Shown here in pieces: positions 11,956 to 23,900 of a stretch of DNA of 64,000 bases. Location: assembly GCA_012932295.1 (NCBI GenBank), contig JAAONU010000002.1:23529770-23593769 (forward strand), given 5' to 3'. The first letter of the stretch is position 1. Every line of letters begins with the position of its first letter. A model generated the notes under the pieces. That model saw only the letters and a list, made by a program, of their open reading frames with translations, was not told the DNA's origin and did not search any database. A program made the translations under genes and the position numbers. Origin of the DNA: Cyclina sinensis (lineage: Eukaryota; Mollusca; Bivalvia; Venerida; Veneridae).

Positions 11956-14041
11956 TATAAGAAAACTTTTTTTTTCTGATACTGTGATTTTTTGGTTTCT
12001 ACATCAAGAGTGACTAATTTCAACTTAAGAAAATCAAATTTTAGTCCAGAAATACTAGTACTTTTCATAAAATGAAGCTTTTAAAATGACTCAAAATGTC
12101 TGTGCGGACTGCGAACAAGAGCAGCAAAATGAAAGAAAGTGACTGTGATGAAATTACTCTGTTATTTTTTAAAACGCGTTATATATTTGAACCAAATCTG
12201 TCTCAGCTTATGTGTGAATACTTAATTTATCCAATTTTATCAAATTTAGGGTTACACATTAGTAGAAAATACATAATATTCTTAGTTGCATGAAGATTTT
12301 TTGGGAAAAAAAGCAAATTTTTCAAATTATTTTGACTTTCAAGTCATATTTTGTCCTAATAAGCATGACTGAACTGCAATTCTCTATCTTGTATGTGAAA
12401 AGGCATCACACTAGATTATTTCAAGAGGTTACTGTTATACCTCCAGGTCAAAAATCAGCAAATAGATTTCAAAAGCTATGGTCCTTCTGTCTGCCAAAAA
12501 AGATCAAAATTTCTCTGGTCCTTCTCTGTCTTGTATCCCCATCTGTCTCAAATGATAGTTTATGCTGTCCATGCCTTCTTTAAACCTAAGAACTGAAGTA
12601 TTTATATACAATATAACAGAATAAATGCTACATTTTTCTTCTTTCATGCCAATTACACCTCTTTGAAGGAGGAAATTTTAACAATTTTAATTCAGAAAAG
12701 TCCAAGAACACCACCTGAATGTTAGACATGTATTCAACATACAAAATTTTATTGTTCATCTATCATATACTGTCTTTACACTGATATAAATTGTTCTTTT
12801 TACTTCTTGAGCAATGTTTAACTGTAAATATGAATGAAAATGACTGTTTACTTACTAAAAATGGCAATGGTAGATCTTCAACATGGGCTCCACCTCTATG
12901 GCCAGTGTGTAGTCATGTGAGTACATCTGATATGTGCAAAAGGCAAAGCAATCCTTGAGTCCTAAACACAGATACAACCAAAGGAAGGGATTTTTCTAAC
13001 TGATTAGAAGAATATTTTACTCTGAAAATAGAAAATGCATATATTGGTAGCTACTGCATGTAACATATACCCACAAATTTTAAACTTTACTTTTCTACCT
13101 AATTAGCATGTTCCCTTTCAAGATCACTTCATACCCTTACAATATAGCATAAACAGTCAAGCAAATGTTATAAATTGTATGAAATTGATGTGGAACACAG
13201 TTTTGGCTAAAGCAATGTAGCTGCAGTGGATGGGTTTCCAGAAAGTAGCAGTGCTTAAGCCTGAAAATTTACAAATACAAGTACTGTTCCTCCATCCATA
13301 CCTTGTATGCAAACTGTCAAACTAGAATAATAGCACTGGTTATGTGAAAATACTGTAGCCTAACAAAGATGAAAGCTTACACAATAAAAGTATTAACAGA
13401 ATCAGAAAACAGATTCCAAGAGTAATATTATTTTGTTAGCTTTGAGGTACCTGTCTTTGTGAACCAGCCACAAATATTATACCACTGTCTGCTTAAGACT
13501 TCCCAAAGCCTCAACTACACACTATCTTAATCAAATATCATGAAAACTTGAAAGAAGCTTAATTCACTTTCTTCTTATCCATAAACAGACTAATATAAAA
13601 CATAAACAGAAGCTCAATGACCATAAGAAACATTGTTTGACTGAATTAAGTCCTACTGTGCAGTAAAACTTGACATTACCAAACTTCTTGTTCTCATCAT
13701 ACACATGAATTTTGAACTCAGCTAACTGTTTCATGTTCACTAAATAAGCTAAACTACACTAAATGGCTCTTGTGAGCACTCTGGCAGCTTACAAAACTTA
13801 CTCCTTGCCAAAAATATCAGGTTTGTGTACACAAAAATTCTGTTTACAGTTTTACAAGGACAATTTTCCTGCAATTTTACCATAATGGCTTAACTGCAGT
13901 ATGAAAAGTGTGAAAACTCACTAAATCCACTCCTGGCATACTTCTTTACAGCATTTTAGCAATAAAAACATCAAAATTCTACATTCTGGCAAGTTTAAAA
14001 GTTTTCATATGCAGACAACAGGAAATGAAATTTTTCTTATA
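11956..14041. other. Segment enclosed by the two identical MITE copies
   Basis: 2086 bp, AT-rich, ending in a short inverted repeat (TATAAGAAAA / TTTTCTTATA). Frames such as 12096-12293 and 12290-12583 show no recognisable domain. No primer-binding site follows the left repeat and no clear purine tract precedes the right one. Confidence 0.5.
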
Positions 14042-14502
14042 GGTGTGAAACCACCAAATAGATTCCTTCTTTATTCTATATAAAATTCATAAAGTTCACA
14101 GGGCTGTAAAACATAGCAAAACCTTTTTTAAATAGCTTTAACTTACGTATTCTTGTAGATCTATATCTGTACTCATGAAAAATAGCAAGAAAAGTGGGGG
14201 TTGTGTTTCAAACAAGAAAGATATTTCTGCTCATGTAAACTTACCCATAAAATTAACAAAAAATCTGAGCTAATTTTCAGATTGGGGTATGTGAAACAAT
14301 TTCACATTGTGAATTCTATTCTGAATGCATATGAGCATAAAATTGCTACCACACTATCAGAAATAGTCAAACAAAATGATTCCAGCAAAAAAAATACACA
14401 GATTAGGGCAAAAATGTTAAAAATAGCCAAGAAAACTGAGAACTATTTCTAGCCGCCATTATGCGGGTACCATTTTTTGAGCTGAATTGGTGGTTTCATA
14501 CC
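14042..14502. repeat. MITE family 1, right copy of composite
   Basis: Identical in length, and apparently in sequence, to 11495-11955. It is followed by TGTAAAA, the second half of the 7-bp flanking duplication. Confidence 0.88.
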
Positions 14503-14669
14503 TGTAAAAATGCAGTCTGGTTCTCGGCTTCGATTTATAATGTCAAAATTATTACGAGAACAATCGTATTTTGTTGCAATCATTTTTATGAGGACGATTA
14601 TATGTTAGATAATGTTGAACTTTATATGCATATCTTTCTGGAAACGAATATATGTTTGATAATGGTTTT

Positions 14670-15037
14670 AGAAAGTTAGCAAAATACATTCTTAATGATA
14701 ACACAAATAATTGCATATAAAGTACATTAAATTAACTATAACTCAACGATTTTCATATTATAGGCATAGTAAGCAAATCAAAAGCGTTATCATTATAAAA
14801 ATATCTGCATATGAATTTTTATGACAGAATTATAAAAATCATACTTAGTTTTCAATGGTTGCAACATTAAAAGTAGTGTTATAATTAAAATATCGCAATT
14901 TACATACAAATATGGATAATGCACTTCTAAAAAGCAACATGGGAAATGAATTGGCAGCATTGAAAAGAAATTGGCATATTGAAATAACAAATACAATAAT
15001 GTGTGAAATGGCGGATATCCCCTTCCATAGTTTACAT
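14670..15037 (-). repeat. Right arm of a long inverted repeat
   Basis: Reverse-complement counterpart of 10628-10993. The outer end reads GGATATCCCCTTCCATAGT and the inner end GAAAGTTAGCAAAATA. Together the arms could fold into a long imperfect stem, or they are two oppositely oriented copies of one dispersed repeat. Confidence 0.85.
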
Positions 15038-15490
15038 GTATATACAGTAGGTCATTCTGCAAAGCTGATGTATTCATCCGCCATTCATCATTTTATTTTT
15101 CAATGATATTTTTGTTTGTGAAATAAAAGTTCATCAAATTGAATCATTTTGTCTTTTTCGTTGTCTAAAATTTTTAGGTACATAATAAAAGGAAAATTAT
15201 TTCGTAGTGCTGTCTGAGACCTTGTATTTTGCTACCAGCAGCGTGGGGAAATCAATATCTCGCGAGACTTCTTCAGCTTTGAGCAAAATCCCAGAAAATA
15301 ATAGGGGTCATCAGCAATTCTATAATGTTGAAAGCTGTAGCTTATATAGACATACTTAACCTAATTAGTTGACTGTATACAAATGACCATTTATAATGGA
15401 CCAGATTCGATATCGTTTTATCGTTTCTATTCAATTTTGAGTTTATATATCGTCGGTACCTGTTGCCCATATGACCGACGCCCCCCGCCC
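15038..15490. other. Intergenic sequence with a TCTCGCGAGA palindrome
   Basis: Mostly featureless. The palindrome TCTCGCGAGA (15258-15267) matches a motif found in many vertebrate bidirectional promoters, but no gene start could be tied to it here, so it may be chance. Confidence 0.3.
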
Positions 15491-15504
15491 CGACCGGCAG
15501 AGAT

Positions 15505-15690
15505 TAGTTATGTTTTGTGTGAAAGTACAAGATACAGGAAGCATCTTATTCCAGAGACACTCCGGGTTCATTTGCATGTTCAGTGTACAGCACTGACCTC
15601 GGTTTAACATCTCATCTAAAAGACAATCAGCAATGTTAGTGGAGAAGTGATGGGTCGATCTTACCAATGAACTACTAATCCGCTACCGAT
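15505..15690 (-). mobile_element. tRNA-derived SINE, family B, decayed copy
   Basis: Read on the minus strand, it shares with 47316-47520 the order: T-arm-like CGACCCATCACTTCTCCA, then CTAACATT, GATGAGATGTTAAACCGAGG, and a body with TGTCTCTGGAATAAG and CTGTATCTT. The tRNA-like head is badly decayed in this copy. No poly(A)-type tail or target duplication could be fixed. Confidence 0.65.
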
Positions 15691-15699
15691 CTCGTTTTA

Positions 15700-17630
15700 A
15701 AACACAAAGATCAGCAGTATTTTAGGTTCCGTGGATATGTATCGGCTTTCGTCAGTAGAAAAACATCCTACTATTTATAGATGTACTTGTCAAAATGTGT
15801 ATACAATCTTCTATCTACATTAATATTATTCTGAGTTGCAAAAAAACCTGTGCAAAGAGTAGATGATTGTAACGACTGGAATGGAGAAATCGCGATATTA
15901 CATTCATAATAAGATGGTGGATCGATATTTTATTTTACTGTTTCAAGAAGAATCTGTGCGTTTGAGTACAACTACGCCGCTTAAAGTAACAGTCAGAGTA
16001 GTAAACAGTCAGTTATAATCATAGGCTGTAATTATATTAAAATGAAAGCCTATTATACATGTGAATGAAAAACAAAAACTGATTTTAAATGTAAGATTTC
16101 AATGAGCCTTGACATAATCAATTGGCCCGAAAATACGACGTGGACTTGTCATTTGTTAAAGCATACATCTCTATTGCCTACGTAAGTAATGAAGATTTAC
16201 GTATAACAATACAGTTTTAAATCAATTGACATAAAACCATGTTACAATACAAACAAATAAAAACAAATAAAAAAGTACATTTGAAATAGCCTTTTATACT
16301 GAGCTGAAACATTGTTAACATCGAAAGTGAAAAGTAACACATTTTATATATAGCATAGCAGTTATATCATATTTAACTGCTCAGTCGGAAGTCAAAATGA
16401 TAAATAAAAGATCATTTAGTATTTTCTTATAGCCGGGGACTTATTTTCTTGACATATTATTCACAATACTTTAAAACTACATAACGGATTTAAAATTATT
16501 TGCGCATACAACAAGCAGGTTTAGATATTGGTTTATATTCAACACTTCCAGTAGTTCAAGGTCAACATAATCCAGAACATACATGGTACCTTTTAACTTC
16601 TCTGTGACGTATGTAATAACTCGCTTACATAAATACTTCATTGTTCTCTGATTTTCATCTGAAATACCAATTTTAATAAACTTAGTAAACTCGCATTCAA
16701 ACAATAACATTCCATCAGTGCAACTGCATCCGGCATCTTTTCTGCAACTCTCCATATACCGGTATTTGCCATGATAAGTGTGATGTGAATATTTCAAAAT
16801 ACTTTCGTTATCGATTTTCGGTCAAACTAACCAATTTTTAAATTGAACACACTGTATCAACTGTTTCGCTTGCAGAAAATTTAAATGGTCAATATTAAAT
16901 GTGTATGTCTGAACGTTATTACGCACAACTGAAAACAAACTTAGGGGAAAAAAACATCGTCATTCTTTCATTAATGTTTAATGTACACTTCAGGATGAAC
17001 CACGGGGAAAAATACATTATTTTATCAGAAAACAAGTTAGTACAGCAATTAATTAACAAGTCTGAATTTTTGACAACGAGTAAACTCCATCCGAAATTTT
17101 ATTAAATCATGCACTAGCAAGTGTATCAGTGTAAGTAAAGTATACGAGATAAATAGTATGTTGTTGCTATTATCTACAAAAAATTTTTAAAAGGATTTTT
17201 TATGACAATTGCCAAATCAACGCCTTTAGTTCTTTGATTTATAATTTGTAGAAATGAAGAAATAAAAATATGTTAACGGAGTGTCATGTTGAACAGACAA
17301 ACTTAGTAGAAAATAACTTAGGTTCTATAAGATATAAAGCAAAATACAATATGCTTAAATATAAAACATATTTCAATGGCTTAGCATTTTTAAACGTGCT
17401 ATTTGAATGCAATAAAAATCAACATACATTATGTTTCAATTGATTAACACCTTAAAGCATACGCCACTTGAATGTTTGCAAAATAGTAAAGAAGACAATA
17501 CAATTTTGCCATGCCATACACCAAGTATTTCAGGCTTAAAGTGATAATGACTTTGCTTAAAAATGTATCAAAAACTAAATTTGAAGTCGGATGACGGATG
17601 ATTGATAAAGTTCAGTTCCAAAATTTTACG
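15700..17630. other. AT-rich region upstream of the METTL27-like gene
   Basis: No recognised repeat. It contains one minus-strand frame of 106 codons (listed separately) and otherwise only short open frames. Confidence 0.35.
16477..16797 (-). CDS. Possible small ORF or exon, unrecognised
   Basis: A 106-codon frame from an ATG, one of the longer unexplained frames in an AT-rich area. The product has several Cys near the N-terminus (ESCRKDAGCSCTDG, FECEF) and a leucine-rich C-terminal half (VLDYVDLELLEVLNINQYL). I recognise no family. There is no good promoter, splice or poly(A) evidence around it. It could be a decayed exon or chance. Confidence 0.2.
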   Translation of the reverse strand: MKYSHHTYHGKYRYMESCRKDAGCSCTDGMLLFECEFTKFIKIGISDENQRTMKYLCKRVITYVTEKLKGTMYVLDYVDLELLEVLNINQYLNLLVVCANNFKSVM

Positions 17631-17637
17631 GACTGTC

Positions 17638-17676
17638 ATCGGAAACGCCCGCCGATATTAAATGGCGGCAGATGTT
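17638..17676 (+). promoter_or_regulatory. Candidate core promoter / YY1-like element of METTL27-like gene
   Basis: A local GC-richer patch (CGGAAACGCCCGCCG) is followed by AAATGGCGGCAGATG, which resembles the YY1 core AANATGGCGGC often placed at transcription starts of housekeeping genes. It sits about 190 bp before the start codon at 17856. If transcription begins before it, a 65-codon upstream frame opening at this ATG would end at 17859 and overlap the main start by a few bases. Confidence 0.45.
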
Positions 17677-17855
17677 ATATTTTCTCATTCATACAAAATT
17701 ACTATGGTATTTCTAATTAAAAAAAACTTGATATCAGATATGGGGCATTTGATAAAAAAATATGTAACCCTTAATTCTCATCAGTTTTATAACTTTAAAA
17801 CATTACCATTTTATAGACTGCCGTTTCAGAATCAAACTCCACCAGCTGACACAGA

Positions 17856-17957
17856 ATGAGTGAAACCGAGTGGGACCGACTGAATGCCGTGACTATTGGG
17901 GTTAGTCAGCAAGAATCCCAAGATAACTACACGAAGTGGGCAAGCAAGTATAGTGAG
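17856..17957 (+). CDS. METTL27: METTL27-like exon 1
   Basis: 34 codons, MSETEWDRLNAV to KWASKYSE, with donor GAG|GTAAGA (phase 0). The motif DNYTKWASKYSE matches the pre-motif-I region of this family. The AG at 17829-17830 after a pyrimidine run could mark a 5'-UTR intron. Confidence 0.85.
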
Positions 17958-20900
17958 GTAAGAGAAGCTGCAAGTCTGCTTATGTTCATTTATAATTAGA
18001 CGTGTTTTTTTTTTTTTTTGCTGTACAGTGACTTATAGACTAATACGAGTATGGACAACAATTCTCCCTGACACAAACCCTTCCAGCAATATTGCCTAGG
18101 GTGACAACCCTCCTCTTTCCCCTATTCCTCAAGTTAGATCAAAAGCCCATGGGGCTATTTTGATAATGGTTAATATGATTAAAAAGCCTTTTTTATAAAA
18201 CCACCGCAAACAAGTATGGGGACGTATGTAGGGGAGCAAATTTGTCAGTCCGTCGGCTGGTCGGTCGTTCAACGAGATTTTATTGTTCCGATGATAAAAA
18301 GAAAATGGGTTGTCATACATCAATTGAACTTAATGTGTAGGAAACTTGTACGAAAACATTGCAAGGGAAAATTCTTTCGGATATGTGCGTCACTATAACA
18401 ATAAATAAAGAGCGGTTTCAAAACAATAACCTCACTTCGCATGAGATTGCTTTTGGATTTCTGCCGTTCAGGGTCAAGGCCATTGCTATTAAAAAAATAG
18501 AAACAGTCTCTGATGAATTTCTTCATTTCATAATGTTGTATTGCAATTAAATTTGGTATGTAAGAAGTTTATATGCAGTTATCGCTTTTGATTGTGTTCG
18601 GGATGTCTACAATCAACATTAAGGTCACTGTTACTAAAAATAAAAAAAAGGTTTCCGTCCTATGCTTTCACTTACAAATATCCTATTGCAAACAATTTTG
18701 ATATGTTACAAACTTGTATGGATTTGCCGCTTTTGATTTTGTTCCTGTGCCCAGACGGAATATAGACTGTGATATATCGGATATGTCTTTATCCACCTAG
18801 GTAAAAATCACAGTTAATGTTTTGTCCGGGAGGGTTTTTATCATACACTCAGACAGTTACAGTGTAACGTTCTAAAACAATTTAGCGTGACGATTATATG
18901 GAGTATTGGTATGCATTTTAGTTCAGAGCTTTGGAGGAGCACGTGATCTGAAATCGAAAGATGGAGGCGCACGTGTTATATCAACAGTACAGTTGGTTAT
19001 TTTTTTATCAGTCATTTTAATAAATTATTAATAAGAACAACTAAGAAGTGCACATGTATTCAAATATAGAAAATAAAAGAATATCGTATTGAAATAAAAA
19101 AAAAGAATAAAAGTCGTAAATTATCATTAGGCAATTGATCTATTGACTGCATCCCTCTTGGTACCCACTAACGTTATCACAATCTCCTCGCAGTGATCTT
19201 CCCTTCATTCTTCGGAAAAGATATTACTTTAGGTTAGCCTACAGTATTTCAATGTAACATCAAGTTCTAATATCACTTTATTAGCTTCAGAAGATGCTAT
19301 CTATGTCGATTTCTGGGAAGAACCAATTATGAGAGGCTTTTTCATAGCATGAAATTTTTTTTGGTATATCGTCCTGAAGGAGATCACCCCAGTCACTTCG
19401 GTATTCTTTATTACAGTTTGTCGAAATTTCTGACAAAAAGGAGCCAAGAATTGTCCGCCACACATGAGCATAATTTCAATTTGAAAAATATTAAAATTCT
19501 GGCTATTATCGTGAAGAACATATCTGTGTCATTTTTTGTTTAAGAAACACATCCTAATATAGTTTTACACACTAACTCAGACAGGGGTAGATAATTTCCG
19601 TTTTATTATTAAATTTGACGTTCGTTGTGGCTCAATAGGTTAGATCGCCGATTGCATTATTTGATAGTAAGTAATAAGTTATCAGTAGTTTCATGGATTT
19701 ACATTTCAGCATTTGATGACAGGCAGAACGTAAAACTATGTTACATCGGTATATTCATTTTTAATTATTACGTTGCACGTTGTTGATAATCAGGTGATAT
19801 GCGGTTCTACTTTCATAGTTTATGCAATAAATGTACAGTGGAAAGGAAAGAAACATTGCATAGTTGCATATTGTTGTAAAAACAAATGAAAATAGTCACT
19901 TATACATTAACAATACAGTCTTTCAGACAGATGAAAATGAACCGAAATCTTGAGGAATGTGATGTGACACTAAACAGAATAATGTTGTTTGTTTCAGGAC
20001 TGTGAACTGTCAGGCTACACAGGTCCACATAAGCTCGCAAATCTTGTCGCTGATCATTTTCCAGAGACGTTACGTGAAGCAATTCACATTCTCGATGTGG
20101 GTGCTGGGACAGGATTGGTAGCAGATGAGGTTAGCTAACACTCTGAGTAAAAATGACCAACAATCATTTTCAAGCATTATAACATGAACGTTAATCAACT
20201 GCTTCATTGTTTTGTCGATGTGACAACACTTCATTAAACAAGATTATATTTAATCTTCTGTAGTTGATTACATTATATTTGCCGTAGCTATTTAGATCGC
20301 TACTTCATTGTTTTGTCGATATGACAACACTTCATTAAACAAGATTATATTTAATCTTCTGTAGTTGATTACTTTATATTTGCCGTAGCTATTTAGATCG
20401 CTACTTCATTGTTTTGTCGATGTGACAACACTTCATTAAACAAGATTATATTTAATCTTCTGTAGTTGATTACATTATATTTGCCGTAGGTATTTAGATC
20501 GCTACTTCATTGTTTTGTCTATATGACAACACTTCATTAAACAAGATTATATTTAATCTTCTGTAGTTGATTACTTTATATTTGCCGTAGCTATTTAGAT
20601 CGCTACTTCATTGTTTTGTCGATATGACAACACTTCATTAAACAAGATTATATTTAATCTTCTGTAGTTGATTACATTATATTTGCCGTAGCTATTTAGA
20701 TCACTACTTCATTGTTTTGTCAATATGACAACACTTCATTAAACAAGATTATATTTAATCTTCTGTAGTTGATTACTTTATATTTGCCGTAACTATTTAG
20801 ATCGCTGCTTCATTGTTTTGTCTATATGACAACACTTCATTAAACAAGATTATATTTAATCTTCTGTAGTTGATAACATTATGTTTGCGGTAACTATTTA

Positions 20901-23900
20901 GATCGCTGCTTCATTGTTTTGTCGATATGACAAACGCTTTATTAAACTAGATTATATTTAATCTTCAGTAGTTGATTCCATTTTTTTTCCACGTAACTAT
21001 TTATATCGTTGCCTAATTGTGTTTTTTTTAATGTAACTGCTCACAATCTAAGGGACTTTGTCGGTGATTCAAATTTTAATTGAACCAAAGAAATTATTCT
21101 TTTTATCAAGAACATGTATACTTTTTACATGAGATTCGGACAGTATGCTTTTTTTGTTTAGGCATTTAAGAATACGGTTGCCTTCAAAGTGGTTTTAGAG
21201 ACGTCTTTTAAATGACGTCGGAATGTTTGTCGGCGTTTTGAGGGGTAAAGCACATACCTTATTTCATTGTTATGGTATTTATAATTTTGATATAGTTTGA
21301 AATCTGTTTGGTGCTTTATCTTTCCAGCAGGCCTGTCTTATCTTGTTTTAACTTAGTTGTTATATAATATGGCTTTTTTTAGTTGAGGAAACTGAAGTTT
21401 CGATGCATCGATGCTCTAGATCCTAGTGAACCAATGTTAGCTGAAGCAAAGGCGTTGGACTTGTATCAAAACTACTTTGTCGAGTATCTTACGGAAAATC
21501 CGACAAAAATACCTCCAAGTATGTATTTACTTCGTATTACTGGACTTCAAAGCGTGTCAGACTTTCTCTCCTCAGCCAGCTTAACTTGTAAAAGTAGGCT
21601 TTCCATAATTTATCACTTACAGGAGTACAAACAAATGGAATAGAAACAGTAGAGATTAAAATCAGTCCGTTTCAGAAAAATATGAACGGTAATAGATCTC
21701 ACTTATGTAGTTTTTTCTTGCTAGTGAAAATAATTTGGATATTTTGTCCTAGCTAAGAGAAATAAAATAGTATTTAATGAACATTGCAGGTACGTGTCTG
21801 CTAATGTAACAAGTAGTGCACTTGCTGTGCAAAGAAAAATAATTCCAAACAAGATCAAAATGCTCAGTAATGTAACATAATCTTACAGCTCTACAGAAGT
21901 GCAACCGCCAGACATTTACGCTTGTTTTCCTGAAACATTTCATAACGACCAAATCCAAGTCTTACTGGTGCAATATCGCACACATATTAAGCTAAAACAG
22001 ACATGTGGGTTCAAGATAAATGTATTTTAGTATACTGTTCTATTTAAAAATACTTCTTTCAAGTCAGCTGTCCATTGAGCAGTATGTACAAAACTTACGT
22101 ATTTGGTTTATATGTATGCGAGGTTTGATGCAAATACTCTAACATTAAATCAAAATTCTGAAAGTATGAAAGTGTAACCTTACCTTTCGGACACACTGTA
22201 GTAGTAGATAAAGGACAAAGATGTGTAACAGTGGCGGACCAAACATTATAGCTAAAATGAACAGGCCCTTAAATGACTCGCAGTCCTGTTCAGTTACAAG
22301 TCATTAAGTTATTAAAGTTAAATATACAGATAATATACTCGTTCTGGAGACAACCCTAGTTCATAGTTATTATCTCTGTAAAGCAGAGTCAATAGTGCTT
22401 AGTCATTCAGTCTTATGGGTCTTTCATACTGACTTTCAGACATGTATGACGTCATAACCGGATGTGCCATATATGGTGAGAGTGCCCACGTTCCGTGCAA
22501 GGCTTTGTACGAAATGATACGACTTGTAAAATCAGGTATACCCTAAGATTTTGTAAAGTCGGTAATATGTAAGATTGTATATTGTAAGCCACCATGTGTT
22601 CTTGTTTAACAAGCCAGTTGCAGATGAAAGTTGAAAACAACTTGATCTAAAACTAAATTTCTTTCTATGATTTTTAGCTCACCTGAGCACAAAGTGCTCA
22701 GGATGAGCTTTTCTGATCAGTCTTTGTCCGTCGTCCGACCGTCCGTCGTCAACTTTTTATTCAAACGACATCTCCTCTGAAACCAAAGAGCAAAATTTAA
22801 TGAAACTTGCCTGGGATGTTCCTTGCATGAAGCTCTACCAAGTTTGTTCAAATGGTTCCGGTCCATTGCATTTCTGGTTCACTGAAGCTAAAAAAGATTT
22901 TAAAAGTTGGATCTTTAAAAATCTTCTTCTCCGAAACCTCAAGGCCTGGAGCTTAGATATTTGGTATGAAGCATCATCTAGTGGACCTCTACCAAGTTTG
23001 TTCAAATTAGACCCTGGGGTCAAAACTGACCCTACCCAAGGGATCAGTTGATTTTAAATAGATTTATTTAGGGAAAAAAAATCTTCTTGTCAGAAACCAC
23101 AAGGCCTACAGTTAAGATATTTGGTGTGCAACATTGTCCAGTGGACCTCTACCAAGTTTTTTTAAAATCATGGCCCCTGGGTCAAACAATGGCCCCGCCC
23201 CAGGGGTCACATGTTTTACATAGAGTAATATAGGAAAAACTTATAAAATCTTGTCAGAGCCAATGGGCCAAAATAGGCCCTACCCCGGGGTAACTTGTTT
23301 AGATAGAGTTATATCGGAAAAAGTTTAACAAATCTTCATATCAGAAACCAAAAGGCATAGAGCTTAGATATTTTGTATGTAGCATTGTCTAGAGAACCTC
23401 TACCAAGTTTGTTCAAATCATTGTCCCTGGGTCAAAAAGGCCCCACACCAGTGGTCACATAGAGTTATATACGAAAAACTTTAAAAATCTTCTTTTCAGA
23501 TACCACAAGGCCTAGAGTTAAGATATTTGGTGTACAACATTGTCTATTGAACCTCTACCAAGTTTGTTCAATTCATAGCCTCTGGGTCAAAAAATGCCCC
23601 GCCCCAGCTATACAGAAAAGACTTTAGAAATCTTCTTGTCAGAAACCACAAGACCTAGAGTTTAGATATTTGGTGTGCAGCATTGTCTAGTGGACCTTTA
23701 CCAAGTTTGTTCAAATCATGACCCTGGGGTCAAAACTGGCCCCACCTGGGGGTCATTTTACTTTACAAAAAGACTTATATAGGGAAAACTTGAAATATCT
23801 GCCGCTCTGAAATACCAAGGGCTAGACCTTCAATTTTTGATTGTTATGTCTCCCCCCTCCAAACCCCGCCCTTCTAATGGAGACATATTGTTTTTGCCCT

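Larger units (their letters stand above)
11495..14502. mobile_element. Composite element: two identical MITE copies flanking a 2.1-kb segment
   Basis: Two direct 461-bp repeats (11495-11955 and 14042-14502), identical as far as I can see, flank 2086 bp. The whole unit is bracketed by a perfect 7-bp direct repeat TGTAAAA (11488-11494 and 14503-14509). Neither single MITE has matching flanks by itself, so the unit seems to have inserted as one piece. Each repeat has its own GGTGTGAAACCACCAA / TTGGTGGTTTCATACC inverted ends. The enclosed segment begins TATAAGAAAA and ends TTTTCTTATA. There is no transposase. Superfamily unknown. Confidence 0.75.

Noticed and set aside
11495..14502. Interpretation as an LTR retrotransposon (repeats could be read as TG...CA)
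   Set aside because: No primer-binding site after the left repeat, no purine tract before the right one, no coding domains, and the flanking duplication fits ends GG...CC, not TG...CA.
17662..17859. 65-aa ORF starting at the YY1-like ATGGCGGC as a separate gene
   Set aside because: No domain; more likely leader sequence overlapping the true start of the METTL27-like gene, at most an upstream ORF.
20200..21010. CRISPR-like array
   Set aside because: The whole 101-bp unit repeats without unique spacers, in an animal intron.
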